Source: Enterocloster clostridioformis
Lineage (GTDB): Bacteria; Bacillota; Clostridia; Lachnospirales; Lachnospiraceae
Assembly: GCF_020297485.1 (NCBI RefSeq)
Contig: NZ_JAIWZC010000001.1
Location: 2,294,001 to 2,358,000, forward strand
Direction of reading: 5' to 3'
Length of the DNA: 64,000 bases
Position numbers and translations under genes: made by a program. Below, piece after piece: positions 27,387 to 36,781 of this stretch. Below the pieces are notes generated by a model. That model searched no databases. It worked only from the letters and a program-made list of their open reading frames with translations, and was not told the origin of the DNA. Within the stretch, counting starts at the first letter, position 1. The number at the start of each line of letters is the position of its first letter.

Positions 27387-27956
27387 ATGGCATTACTTTG
27401 CAAAGAGAAGAGAGGTACGGGAGAATGGGATTTTTTTCGAATCTGCTTAAAAAGCCCGGAGATTCCACCGCTGCAGAGGGATTATGCAAAGGCTGTATTT
27501 CTGTGGGCATTTTCCAAACCACAGCCAATAAGAGATGATGGTTACTATGCAAGTTATTTTCTGTACGAGTGCGGAATCAGAGACCGCGTCAAATATCATA
27601 AGAAGCTGATTAAGGAAGGGTATCTAATTGAGGCAGAACCAGGAGAGGCGCTGGAATTGTTGAAGCTGCCTGAACTCAAGGACATGCTGAGGGAACTGAA
27701 TTTGCCGATATCTGGTAAGAAAGCAGTCCTGATAGAGCGAATACTTGATAATGCTGAAGAAGGATTCTTGAATGCCCATGTCCCGGAAACGGTATATAAG
27801 CTGTCTTCAGAGGGAGCTGCATTCCTTCAGACTCATGATGCCTACGTACAAATCCACAGGAATAAAAACCGGGGCATTTCATGGCAGGCATATGACCGAT
27901 ATGCAAAGCCTGGAATTGTGCAGGATGAAGAAAAGCGGTTTTTGCTGGGAAATTGA
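27387..27956 (+). CDS. SAP-domain protein
   Basis: 189 residues. A SAP motif is visible around 94-128 (LKLPELKDMLRELNLPIS, GKKAVLIERILDN), a helix-extended loop-helix that binds DNA in other proteins. The front (FRICLKSPEIPPLQRDYAKA, VFLWAF) is unknown. AGAAGGG precedes the ATG at a distance of about twenty bases, so the true start is uncertain and the N-terminus may be truncated. The gene has its own terminator. Function unknown. Confidence 0.65.
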   Translation: MALLCKEKRGTGEWDFFRICLKSPEIPPLQRDYAKAVFLWAFSKPQPIRDDGYYASYFLYECGIRDRVKYHKKLIKEGYLIEAEPGEALELLKLPELKDMLRELNLPISGKKAVLIERILDNAEEGFLNAHVPETVYKLSSEGAAFLQTHDAYVQIHRNKNRGISWQAYDRYAKPGIVQDEEKRFLLGN

Positions 27957-27983
27957 CATTCAGCTCAATGAAAGAAATCTATG

Positions 27984-28007
27984 CCGGGGAGGTTTAAGTC
28001 TTCCCGG
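27984..28007 (+). terminator. Terminator of the SAP-domain gene
   Basis: Eight-base stem (CCGGGGAG with CTTCCCGG, one G-U pair), eight-base loop, followed by ATTTTATT. Confidence 0.7.
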
Positions 28008-28152
28008 TATTTTATTACGGAAAATAACATCAAATGGTCAAAAATATGATATAATTCTGGCTAAGTAGTGAAATTTTAATGACAAAGAAAGACAAGGCAT
28101 AAGAAGAATTTTATCTGCTTATTAAATAAACTTTGATTAGAATGGAAACAGC

Positions 28153-29403
28153 ATGGATACAGTGATAACAAATTGGAAAAAGAATTTCTTCACAATCTGG
28201 ACCGGACAGGCAATATCCCAGTTCTCAAGTTCTGTCCTTCAATTTGCGGTTGTGTGGTATCTGACAGACCATACCGGTTCTGCCATGGTACTGACGGCGG
28301 CTATGATGATGGGGTTTCTCCCGCAGGGGGTTTTAGGACCGTTTATCGGTGTCTTTATCGACCAGTATAACCGAAAAAGAATCATGATTATCTCAGATCT
28401 TCTTATTTCGGCAGCAAGTTTTGTAATGGTGATCGCAGGATGGATGGGCAGGTTATCGACAGAACTGATTCTTGCGGTTTTGCTGGCACGCTCGGTCGGT
28501 TCCGCGTTCCACAATCCCTGCCTTCAGGCAGTTACCCCGCAGATTGTCCCGGCAGGCCAGTTGACCAGATGTGCGGGATATTCGCAGGCGTTGGAATCGG
28601 TATCACAAATCTTAAGCCCGGTTGTCGCGGCGGTGCTGTACAGTTCCTGGAGCCTGAGCGGAATTATCTCCTTGGACGTCATAGGGGCGCTGATTGCGGT
28701 AATTACGCTTGGAATCACGCAAATCCCGGAATTGCAGCAGGAGGGACGTGACAGAAACGTACAGGTTTTACGGGAGGCGAGGGAAGGCTTCCGGATTCTC
28801 AGGGCAAAGAAAGGGATGCTGGGGCTGGTGTCGATTGGAAGTCTTTATACTTTGGCGTTGATGCCTACCAGTGCGCTGTTTCCATTGATGACAATGTCAT
28901 ATTTTAATGGAACCAGTACAAGTGCCAGTATTGTTGAGGTGGTGTTCTCTGCCGGGCTTTTGTTTGGGTCGTTGATATTGTCAAAATGGGGAGGAACAAA
29001 AAACAGGGTTTATACCATTGTTGGTTCCTTTCTGTTAATGAGTTTTAGCTTATTTGTATCAGGAATCCTGCCGCCGGATGATTTTTATGTCTTTATCTTA
29101 TGTTCCTGGCTCATGGGAGTCTCCGGACCATTTTACTGGGGGATGTATACGCCGCTGCTGCAAAGCAACTTTGAAGCAAGGTACCTGGGAAGGGTTCTGT
29201 CATTGTCCAGCAGTATACGACTGCTCAGCGGACCGCTGGGGCTGATTGTATCCGGGATATTTGCGGAACGGTATGGGGTTGAGAACTGGTTCCTGATTGC
29301 GGGAGTGCTGGTACTGGCTGCTTCTGTGTTATGTGTGGCAGTGCCTTCGGTGCGGATTTGTGATAAGGCCGGGATTCTTATCAATAAGAAAAAATCAGAA
29401 TAA
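28153..29403 (+). CDS. MFS efflux transporter (Mef-like)
   Basis: 416 residues with about twelve membrane helices. The N-terminus NWKKNFFTIWTGQAISQFSS, the loop IDQYNRKRIMIISDLL and the helix SVGSAFHNPCLQAVTPQIVP match the MefA/MefE-type drug-export branch of the major facilitator superfamily. The substrate cannot be told from sequence. The ribosome site is weak (AATGGAA). It lies among mobile-element debris, which suggests it came in by transfer. Confidence 0.82.
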   Translation: MDTVITNWKKNFFTIWTGQAISQFSSSVLQFAVVWYLTDHTGSAMVLTAAMMMGFLPQGVLGPFIGVFIDQYNRKRIMIISDLLISAASFVMVIAGWMGRLSTELILAVLLARSVGSAFHNPCLQAVTPQIVPAGQLTRCAGYSQALESVSQILSPVVAAVLYSSWSLSGIISLDVIGALIAVITLGITQIPELQQEGRDRNVQVLREAREGFRILRAKKGMLGLVSIGSLYTLALMPTSALFPLMTMSYFNGTSTSASIVEVVFSAGLLFGSLILSKWGGTKNRVYTIVGSFLLMSFSLFVSGILPPDDFYVFILCSWLMGVSGPFYWGMYTPLLQSNFEARYLGRVLSLSSSIRLLSGPLGLIVSGIFAERYGVENWFLIAGVLVLAASVLCVAVPSVRICDKAGILINKKKSE

Positions 29404-29479
29404 AAATCCGGTTTTTGGTGGAGCATCCGGCTATGACTTGTGTTTAGCTGGTTTACTGCCTGCTGGCTGGTGTTCCAAT

Positions 29480-29936
29480 AATTTTCATACTTGGAAGTTG
29501 ATTCTTTTATCGCAGACAGACTGCCATGACTTTAAAGGGATGTTGGTTCTTAACAGCTGGAGAATATTCGTTAGATACGGCTGTCTGAGCGCAAGTTTTA
29601 TTCAGAAGGTTACGGATTTTTATGCTACAGCATTAGATTACGATAAAGATGCTAAGACTACCCGGCAGTTTTTTTTAAACGGTTCAGAATAAGATGCAGG
29701 AGGAACGTAGTATACGAATGAGTATGGAAGACTGGGCAAAGCGCCTTGACGGATTCCTGGAGTTTAATGGAATGAACCGCTTATGGGGCCGGGAAAAATT
29801 AGTGCGGAGCAGGCAAAACTTTATGCGGAGACTGAGTTTGAAAAATATCCCATTGTTCGGGAACGCTTATTTATGTCAGGCTATGATAAGTATTTGTTAG
29901 AATTAGAATATCAAGCGGTTCAAAGTGACGCGTAAA
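29480..29936 (+). pseudogene. RhuM-family gene remnant
   Basis: Fragments equivalent to the intact RhuM gene at 41759-42811 appear in different frames: KVTDFYATALDYDKDAKTTRQ, then (after a missing middle) MSMEDWAKRLDGFLEFNG, and finally YDKYLLELEYQAVQSDA with the stop. About 110 residues of the centre are deleted and at least two frameshifts exist. The RhuM-associated repeat follows immediately at 29942. Confidence 0.8.
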
Positions 29937-29941
29937 GATAA

Positions 29942-30000
29942 TTATACCGTTTCCGCTTGGGGAGAATTACGCCCTGCCGCCATCATTATTATCCACTCAA
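29942..30000 (-). repeat. RhuM-associated repeat, copy 1
   Basis: Minus-strand reading TTGTTGAGTGGATAATAATG, then GGC and, at the far end, CCCCAAGCGGAAACGGTATAA. It matches the copies at 41640, 45180 and 48700. Here it is fused in frame to the end of a CobW-like gene, giving that protein the foreign tail VEWIIMMAAGRNSPQAETV. Confidence 0.75.
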
Positions 30001-30483
30001 CAAGATCAGATTTAGTAATGACGGCAAGATGACAATATTTAAGCTGACGGTACACAGTCTCTAAATCTGTCAGTTGATTTATAAAATTTACTGCATCAGC
30101 TAAGCGGATAACACCACAGAAATCATAACTTTTACCGGAGATGGCATCAACAGCCCCAAGAATTTCTTCAACATTGGATGGGTCTCCCAGGCCTGAACTT
30201 TCTACGAACAGGTAGTCAAAATCATGCTGTGTCATTTCACTGAGTGCGCTGACAAAGGAAAGTTTCAGGCAGGAGCAGAAAATAGAACCATGGTTGATTT
30301 CAACCATATGGATATCATCATTTTTCAGGATTGCGCCGTCAATCCCCAATTTGACAAATTCATTTTGGATGATACCAACCCTATTCCCTTTCAGGTGTTC
30401 TAGGAGCTTTAACAACAAGGTAGTTTTACCAGCCCCAAAAAACCTGTTAATACATAAAGTTTTGTCGTCCCTTTATTTCGCAT
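29942..30483 (-). pseudogene. CobW-family GTPase, frameshifted and 3-prime truncated
   Basis: The ATG at 30481-30483 follows AAGGGG and opens MRNKGTTKLYVLTGF. At 30433-30442 a run of four G and six T is one base short for the Walker A GFFGAGKTT; the downstream frame then continues with TLLLKLLEHLKGNRVG, ESSGLGDP (switch-like) and AVITKSDL (the TKxD guanine motif). After KSDL the gene is replaced by the RhuM-associated repeat. The metal-binding C-terminal domain is gone. CobW proteins are P-loop metallochaperones; this copy is most likely inactive. Confidence 0.75.
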
Positions 30484-30498
30484 TTTATTACCCCTTTC

Positions 30499-32168
30499 GT
30501 AAGCGTCAAACAAGATAGTGGATATAAAAATAACCACCAGCCTCTTATACTAAATACTAAAAGGTTGATGGTTATTGACATATTTCCTTTACCATGGGAT
30601 TCCAAGGTAGATAATCATCCAGATATTCTGGATGCTCCAGGAAAGCGCTTCCGGGCATATCTGACAGGATGTATTTTATGTATTTCATTGGGGCAAGCTC
30701 GTTAGCCTTAGCTGTTTCAACTAGTATAACTCGATTTAAATAAGCTTACAATTTAAGCATTGGTAGTAATCTGATTTCTTGGCTTACGTGTCCGTGCTTT
30801 GGGCGCACGTTTCCCTTGGTTTTCAGGATAATAATGTAAACTTATTAAAATTGAGTTATACTAGTGTATATATTCCGGCGCTTGCAGCAGTTCCCTTTGG
30901 ACTTCCTGCAAACAGCCAATTCTTTCGACCGATTACAAATGGCCGGATGCAGTTTTCAGCAAGCGAATTACTGATGGAACAGTGTCCGTCTTCCAGATAA
31001 TTAAAAAACTCCTGACGATGGTTCAACGTATAATGGAAAGCTGTTGAAAGCTTTGATTTTGGTAGTTCTCCGATGGCATTCTTTTCTGCCCATGACCAAA
31101 AATCCTCGAGATGTTGTTTCTCGCGGATGAGACGTTCTTTTTTCTTCTGCTCGGGTGAAAGACTTTCCAGTTCTCCTTCGATTTCGAATAGTTTATTCAG
31201 CCGCAGGATTGCTTCTGCTGGTTTCGAAGCCTTAGGATCATGGACATCCTTTGGAAGCGCATCTACAAAGGCGCGGCGCAGATGTGTGTAGCACAGGCAT
31301 CGTTTCACTCCCTTTACCCCATTGTATCCGGAGTACGCATCTGTGTGTATATATCCGTTATATCCTTCCAGAAATGCTTCCGGATATTTTCCGCCCCGGC
31401 CAGGCTGGTATTCGAAATAACGGATCGGATTTGCGGCATCTTTGATGCTGCAGTAAACCCACATGTAAGAATCCGATGGGTTCTTTCGGCCCGGTTCCTT
31501 CAGCACCTGTACATGGGTTTCATCGATGTGCAGGTAACTCTGCTTCAGCAGTTCCTGTTTGAGACGGCAGACTACATACTGAAGCCAGTCACGGTATACA
31601 ACCAGCAGCCAGTTTGACATCGTCGCCCTGCTCAGGCTTAAGCCGAGAGCGTTCCATTCCTTTTCCTGACGGTGTAATGGGATGCCCAGTTCGAATTTCT
31701 GATGGATCAGCCATGCGATCGTAGAAGCGGATGCAAGGGAATGCATGACCGGAGGATATGGTACTGGTGCTTTTTCCATATGTGGTTTTCCACGTTTCCG
31801 GCATGCCCTGCATTCATAGGTTTCCCTGTAATGGTCAATGACTTTGAGTTTCGCCGGGATAAACTGTACCTCTGTGCGGACAAATTCTTCTCCGACTCTC
31901 ACCATTGTGCCTCCGCATTTTTCGCAGATCTTCTCTCTGTCATCGATCGTATGCAGCACTTTGCTGTGCGGAATGCTTTTGACCAATTCCTCACGCTGGC
32001 CTGTATATTTCTTTTTACGGAGATGTTTCTCAACTTCAACCAGGTCAGGTTCCTGCGCATTGGGATCTGCACAGGATTCCACTTCATTAAACCCTCTTTT
32101 TGATTAAAAAGAGACATCTGTCCCTCGATCTGAAGTGCAGATGTCTTCTCGGATTTTGTTCCATAAAG
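30499..32168 (-). pseudogene. IS66-type element 2, transposase remnant
   Basis: The right inverted repeat (GTAAGCGTCAAACAAG) begins at 30499. Reading on the minus strand: LYGTKSEKTSALQIEGQMSL, a 17-base duplication that shifts the frame near 32100, then a long frame with the zinc-finger region (CEKCGGTMVRV), the DDE segments (SYLHIDETHVQVLK, IHTDAYSGYNGVK) and SLAENCIRPFVIGRKNW. The frame is broken by a MITE and ends at 30576 with YLDDYLPWNPMVKEICQ. The first part of the element has been cut off by an IS66 type-1 end at 32169. Confidence 0.85.
30721..30864. mobile_element. CTAG-flanked MITE, family 1, copy 1 (136 bp)
   Basis: Body 30725-30860 lies between CTAG at 30721-30724 and 30861-30864. 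Terminal inverted repeats of about 28 bases begin TATAACTCGATTTAAATAAG. Removing the body and one CTAG restores the transposase frame exactly (IYTL-VETAKANELAPMKYI), which proves insertion and a four-base target duplication. It differs from the copy at 61124 at two positions, in opposite orientation. No coding capacity. Confidence 0.92.
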
Positions 32169-32352
32169 GTAAGTAAGTAATAATCCGTATCTTGACAAAA
32201 TAAGAAATCCCCCAGCACTTATCGGGGGAAGATCTGTTTTTTACTTTTTAAGTTTGCTGCGGCAATCATCAGGCAGATTGGAGGACCATGGGAGAAGCTC
32301 CAGCATTTCTTCCTTTGCCGGAAACGCACCGAGTTCTTTCATCTTTTCCATC
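32169..32352 (-). mobile_element. IS66 type 1, right-end fragment
   Basis: 184 bases identical or nearly so to the tnpC end and right inverted repeat of the full copies, in minus orientation. The homology stops within tnpC where IS66 copy A begins, so copy A inserted into an earlier copy, and the rest of the earlier copy has been lost. Confidence 0.85.
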
Positions 32353-32412
32353 GTAAGTAGGTAATAATCAGTATCTGCAAATTTCCATCCACATTTGATA
32401 AGATAAGTTCAA

Positions 32413-32784
32413 ATGATGGAGGTGATACCAATAAATACGAATGACAATGTAACCTCAAAGGCTGACCTTTGGGCAGACCGGTTCCATGCTTTTCAGGAAA
32501 GCGGTTTATCCCGCAAAGAATGGTGTCAGCAGAATGGAATCCCACAGTCTACACTGGGTTACTGGATCCGAAAGCTCCAGTCAGAAGCAGCTGAGACAGA
32601 AAGTGCTTCTGATCCGGTGTTTGCAAAGCTCCCTTCGGAACATGAACTCCATTTCAGTACAGCAGGTACAGGAAAACCTCCTGTGATGCTCTGTCTCCCG
32701 GAAAATATCCGGATTGAAGCTGCTGCGGACTGTCCAGCCAGACTGTTGACTGCCCTGCTTCAGGCCTTAAAGAACTATGCTTGA
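32413..32784 (+). CDS. tnpA: IS66 TnpA (copy A)
   Basis: 123 residues with an N-terminal helix-turn-helix (KADLWADRFHAFQESGLS, then RKEWCQQNGIPQSTLGYWI). The frame opens with ATG ATG, but the only strong ribosome site, GGAGGTGA, lies within codons 2-5. With normal spacing it would point to the in-frame ATA at 32431. The same arrangement is present in all three copies. TnpA overlaps tnpB by eight bases. Confidence 0.85.
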   Translation: MMEVIPINTNDNVTSKADLWADRFHAFQESGLSRKEWCQQNGIPQSTLGYWIRKLQSEAAETESASDPVFAKLPSEHELHFSTAGTGKPPVMLCLPENIRIEAAADCPARLLTALLQALKNYA

Positions 32785-33130
32785 TTTTTCCGGAAGTACT
32801 ACGGTCTATCTGGCATGTGGCTGCACGGACCTCCGGAAGAGCTGCACTGGTTTAGCGGCCATCATCAAACTGAAATTCCATCTCGATCCGTACTCCCGCT
32901 GTATGTTCGCGTTCTGCAATCGCAGGCGCACATTGCTCAAGATCCTTCAGTGGGACGGGTCAGGGTTTTGGATCCTGATGAAACGGCTGGACCGCGATTC
33001 CTTCCATTGGCCTGACACACCGGATGAACTGCAGAAAGTTACGCTGAAAGAGATCCATTGGCTGTGCGATGGTTTATCCCTGAACCCCAGCGGCGCATTT
33101 GAAGAACGTCACCCGAAGATCGTCATATGA
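32777..33130 (+). CDS. tnpB: IS66 TnpB (IS66 Orf2-like) (copy A)
   Basis: 117 residues. Family signature VYLACGCTDLRKSCTGLAAI near the N-terminus and GSGFWILMKRLDRDSFHWP in the middle. IS66 TnpB is needed for transposition, but its biochemical role is not known. A 147-base gap to tnpC contains the palindrome TTCCTATAGGAA. Confidence 0.9.
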   Translation: MLDFSGSTTVYLACGCTDLRKSCTGLAAIIKLKFHLDPYSRCMFAFCNRRRTLLKILQWDGSGFWILMKRLDRDSFHWPDTPDELQKVTLKEIHWLCDGLSLNPSGAFEERHPKIVI

Positions 33131-33277
33131 GCCCGGATCCTGTCAATTCGCAAAAAGCCGAAAATCACTTTGTTTTGGGCGGATTTTCCTCCGTCCCGGA
33201 ATGCAGTTTCCTATAGGAACGGAATGCTTTTTCTGGTATACTTTCTGGCAGAGATTTCAGAAAGTTGAGGCTGTGTT

Positions 33278-34927
33278 ATGGATCCGCTTTTTACAGAGGA
33301 ACAACTGAACAAGATGAGCAGGGAGGATATCATCTCCCTGATGAAAACCATGCGGGAGCATTATCAGAAACAGGAAACAAAGATCCAGATCCTCGAAGAA
33401 AAAACAAAGGAACTGGAATTCCTGAACGCGATGCTTTCTGACCGTCTGACTCTTGCGCAGCGGAAACAGTTTGGCCCATCCAGCGAAAAATATGCGGATG
33501 GCTATACGCAGCTGAACCTTTTTAACGAGGCAGAGCAGGAAGCAGAGCCTGATGCGCCGGAGCCGGAAATGGAGGAGATCCATCCGTCTTCCTATAAAAG
33601 AAAGAAACGTTCCGGCAAAAAGGAGGAAGATCTTTCCGCCTTTGAGACAACGGAAGTAATTGAGTATAAGCTGACCGGCGCGGACCGAAACTGTCCGGAC
33701 TGCAATACCAAATATAAAGTCGTGACAAAAGAGACGGTGAAGCGCCTGAAGTTTGTGCCTGCACGGTTTGAAGTGGTGGAGGAGGCCGCCTATGTTTACA
33801 GCTGCCCAAAATGCGGGGCGATGAAACGTCCGGAAAAGGCGCCTTCCCTTCTCAAAGGCAGTGTGGCAACACCATCCCTGGCGGCAGGCATCATGAACGC
33901 AAAGTATGTGGGCGGCATGCCCCTTGCGCGTCAGGAACGGGAATTCGCCCGTTACGGCCTGAACCTTTCCACAAAGACCATGGCGAATTGGATCATCCAG
34001 TGTGCGGACCGGTATCTGCAGCCGCTTTATGAACTGATGAAGGAAGAATTCCTCCGGAGCCGGTACGCTCATGGGGATGAAACCCGTGTTCAGGTAATCG
34101 ATGAGCCGGAACAGAAAGGTTCCACCCAGAACTGGATGTGGGTCTATCTCACTGATGAATACAGCGGCTCACCCCGGATGGTCCTCTTCCAATACGAAAG
34201 AACCCGGGCGGGATATCATCCGGTGGAATTCCTTGGGGATCAGTACCAGGGATATTTCACCTGCGATGGATACCAGGCATACCACAGCCTTCCGGAAAGG
34301 ATCACCGTGACAGGATGCATGGCCCATGCGAGGCGCAGATTTGATGAATCCCTGACCGTTTTGAAAAAGGACTTTACCAAAGAGCAGCTGAAGGAAACAA
34401 CCGCATATCAGGCAATGGCACGGATCGGGATGTTCTATAAGATCGAGGAGATGATCCGTGACAAGTCACCGGAAGAAAGGTATGAAGAGCGTCAAAAGCA
34501 GGCAAAGCCGCTTTTAGAGGCTTTCTTTGAGTGGCTTCATACCCTGGAGGATGCTGTGGACAGATCTTCTAAGATCGGAGAGGCGGTCCTGTATACGCTG
34601 AACCAGGAAACCTATCTGAAAAGGTATCTGGAAGATGGCCATCTGAGTATTGACAATCTAGCTGCAGAGCGGGCACTGAAAAATTTTGCCATAGGGAGAC
34701 GCAGCTGGCTGTTTGCCAAAAGCATCCGCGGGGCACAGGCCAGTGCGACTGTGTACAGCATCACAGAAACTGCGCTTCTGAATGGACTGAAGCCATACAA
34801 CTATCTCACATATGTGATGGAAAAGATGAAAGAACTCGGTGCGTTTCCGGCAAAGGAAGAAATGCTGGAGCTTCTCCCATGGTCCTCCAATCTGCCTGAT
34901 GATTGCCGCAGCAAACTTAAAAAATAA
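33278..34927 (+). CDS. tnpC: IS66 TnpC transposase (copy A)
   Basis: 549 residues. N-terminal leucine-zipper-like coiled coil (residues about 8-60), an acidic linker, a CxxC zinc motif (NCPDCNTKYK and YSCPKCGAMKR), then the DDE core (YAHGDETRVQVIDEP, YFTCDGYQAYHSLP, and the Glu in HLSIDNLAAERALKNFAIGR) and the IS66 C-terminal domain. Intact and probably functional. Confidence 0.93.
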   Translation: MDPLFTEEQLNKMSREDIISLMKTMREHYQKQETKIQILEEKTKELEFLNAMLSDRLTLAQRKQFGPSSEKYADGYTQLNLFNEAEQEAEPDAPEPEMEEIHPSSYKRKKRSGKKEEDLSAFETTEVIEYKLTGADRNCPDCNTKYKVVTKETVKRLKFVPARFEVVEEAAYVYSCPKCGAMKRPEKAPSLLKGSVATPSLAAGIMNAKYVGGMPLARQEREFARYGLNLSTKTMANWIIQCADRYLQPLYELMKEEFLRSRYAHGDETRVQVIDEPEQKGSTQNWMWVYLTDEYSGSPRMVLFQYERTRAGYHPVEFLGDQYQGYFTCDGYQAYHSLPERITVTGCMAHARRRFDESLTVLKKDFTKEQLKETTAYQAMARIGMFYKIEEMIRDKSPEERYEERQKQAKPLLEAFFEWLHTLEDAVDRSSKIGEAVLYTLNQETYLKRYLEDGHLSIDNLAAERALKNFAIGRRSWLFAKSIRGAQASATVYSITETALLNGLKPYNYLTYVMEKMKELGAFPAKEEMLELLPWSSNLPDDCRSKLKK

Positions 34928-34999
34928 AAAACAGATCTTCCCCCGGTAAGTGCTGGGGGATTTCTTATTTTGTCAAGATACGGATTATTACTTACTTAC

Positions 35000-36044
35000 G
35001 TTTATCCATGGTCATATGTTCGGTGGGCTGGGTATCCTTGCCGGATCCATTCATAGCCTGGCATGCATTCCACTGAGCATCCGACTCCATGACGGTCTGC
35101 AATTGGGATACTTCCTGCATTTCCAACGCATCCCACGTGGTACAGATGGTAGAAGACGCTTATCAGGCAGCAAAGGTCTTTGGCGATTCCCTGCTCCTGC
35201 TTGACCGGTATTTTCTTTCCGTGCCGGCTCTTACAAGGCTTCAAGAACTTACCCTGGAAGAGTCTGTCCATATGGAAATTGTGACAAAAGCCAAACGTAA
35301 CTGCATTGCTTATGAAAAACCCAGCGTCCGAAGATCCGGAAGGGGAAGACCTGCCAAGAAAGGAAAGGCCGACCATCTGAAGGAACTCTTCTATTCCCAT
35401 AAGGAGAAGTTCCTGGAGACAGAGTTGGAACTTTATGGGAAGAAAGAAAAGATCCGCTACTACAGCACCGACCTGCTTTGGGGCCAGAAACTGTATCAAG
35501 AACTACGTTTTGTTCTGGTGGAATATAATGGGGGGCAAAGCATTCTGGCGGGAACCAGTCTTTCTATAGAGCCAGTGGCTATGATCCGTTTATATAGCTA
35601 TAGGTTCCGGATCGAATGCACTTTCCGGGAATTGAAGCAGCAACTGGGAGGCTTCTGTTACCATTTCTGGTCAAAGCATATGCCCAAGATTGATTATTAT
35701 CGCAAAAAGACAGAGCCAACTTCTCTTGAACAAGTGACCGACAACTATTCGCGTAAAAAGATAATGGAAGCAATCCGTGCCATTGAAATGCATATGGCAT
35801 TGTCGTGTATTGCAATGGGAACGATTCAGGCTCTTGCTATCCGATCAGAGGGAAAGCTTCGCTCCTAACAAATCCGCTACCAACGTACTACATCGAAAGG
35901 GAAAGTATCGGAAGGAGCCGTGATGTGTTACCTACGGAAATATATTTTTCATTTTATGGGGCAAAATCCCGAATTACGCATAACACAATTAATTCAGGAA
36001 ATGCAGGAAAGGTCAGTAATTGATAAGGATTTACTGGCTTCTTA
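35000..36044 (+). pseudogene. DDE transposase remnant (IS4-like group)
   Basis: Three frames together read GHMFGGLGILAGSIHSLACI, then VEDAYQAAKVFGDSLLLLDR, YFLSVPALTRLQELTL, and YRFRIECTFRELKQQLGGF with the typical Tyr-x-x-Arg-Phe-x-Ile-Glu region, and in a last shifted frame FMGQNPELRITQLIQEM. The front is cut at the IS66 right end at 34999. Two or more frameshifts make it inactive. The exact IS family is uncertain. Confidence 0.75.
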
Positions 36045-36192
36045 AGCGTACAAACTTTTTACTGTTCAGTAGAGAGTATGAAAAAAAGTCTGTAAATTGA
36101 GATCTTCTATGATAAGTTAATGAGAAAGGTAGGTGGATGTCGTGACCACCTACCTTTACTATACGGATGCTTTTGGATTCTGTCAAGATGTA

Positions 36193-36222
36193 TTGGAAAA
36201 TCCCATCAAATTATGGTACACT
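36193..36222 (+). promoter_or_regulatory. Promoter of the 91-residue gene
   Basis: TTGGAA (36193-36198), 18 bases, TACACT (36217-36222) with a TG two bases before it (extended -10). It lies 30 bases upstream of the gene at 36252. Confidence 0.45.
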
Positions 36223-36251
36223 TCTTACAGGAAAACATCAGGAGGTGTGCC

Positions 36252-36527
36252 ATGAAGCTAAAAACAGACGATCCCTTTGTACCTGAAGATATCAGGGCAA
36301 AGATCAATGGACTGCAGTCCCTGCTGGATCATGCAGCCGACTTATACAGTGATATCTATAGCTGGTATGACAGTGAACTGAAATCCTATGACCCGAAAGC
36401 CACCGCAGACGATGAACTGTTTGACCCTGGCACAGGGACTGTTGTGGAGGGGATCGATTACCTGTCTATCATGGAATCCCTGTCAGAGCTGCAGACAGCC
36501 AACGAATGTAAAATGCAGAGGGATTAA
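36252..36527 (+). CDS. Small acidic hypothetical protein
   Basis: 91 residues starting MKLKTDDPFVPEDIRAKING, behind GGAGGTG with good spacing. Strongly acidic and helical, with a probable coiled-coil helix (LLDHAADLYSDIYSWYDSEL). No known motif. It is convergent with, and overlaps by four bases, the small gene at 36524-36736. Confidence 0.6.
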   Translation: MKLKTDDPFVPEDIRAKINGLQSLLDHAADLYSDIYSWYDSELKSYDPKATADDELFDPGTGTVVEGIDYLSIMESLSELQTANECKMQRD

Positions 36528-36736
36528 CCTTGTGTCCCATCGGCCTGGCCTCTGGCGATGTCTTCCCGTATCAGGGCCTTGATGGCCCCTTGGACGGAAG
36601 TGTCCCTGCCATATTTGTGCTGTCTGACCCAGGCCAGGATATCTGCATCTGTCTTCATATTCAGTTTTAACTTCACCTGTACAGTATTATAGCTGTCGTA
36701 CCTGTCCTGAGCATCGTATTTTGAAAATCCATACAT
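36524..36736 (-). CDS. Possible ribbon-helix-helix-type small regulator
   Basis: 70 residues. The pattern YNTVQVKLKLNMKTDADIL (strand), then WVRQHKYGRDTSVQGAIKAL and IREDIARG (two helices) fits a ribbon-helix-helix or CopG-like DNA-binding fold. AGGAG lies six bases before the ATG. A perfect palindrome lies 18 bases upstream. It overlaps the 91-residue gene tail to tail. Confidence 0.55.
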   Translation of the reverse strand: MYGFSKYDAQDRYDSYNTVQVKLKLNMKTDADILAWVRQHKYGRDTSVQGAIKALIREDIARGQADGTQG

Positions 36737-36753
36737 GGAAAGCTCCTTTCCGG

Positions 36754-36769
36754 ATAGGTGTACACCTAT
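36754..36769. promoter_or_regulatory. Perfect 16-bp palindrome upstream of the small regulator
   Basis: ATAGGTGTACACCTAT is fully symmetric and sits just before the start of the putative ribbon-helix-helix gene. It is a natural candidate for an autoregulatory operator. Confidence 0.5.
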
Positions 36770-36781
36770 GCCTGTGCGCTC

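Larger units (their letters stand above)
32353..34999 (+). mobile_element. IS66-family insertion sequence, copy A (2,647 bp)
   Basis: Bounded by inverted repeats: left GTAAGTAGGTAATAATC, right (complement) GTAAGTAAGTAATAATC. It carries tnpA, tnpB and tnpC in the usual order. A 7-bp GC stem (CCCCCGG/CTGGGGG) followed by T-rich sequence ends tnpC transcription just before the right end. No eight-base target duplication is present, consistent with later rearrangement at both flanks. Confidence 0.93.
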
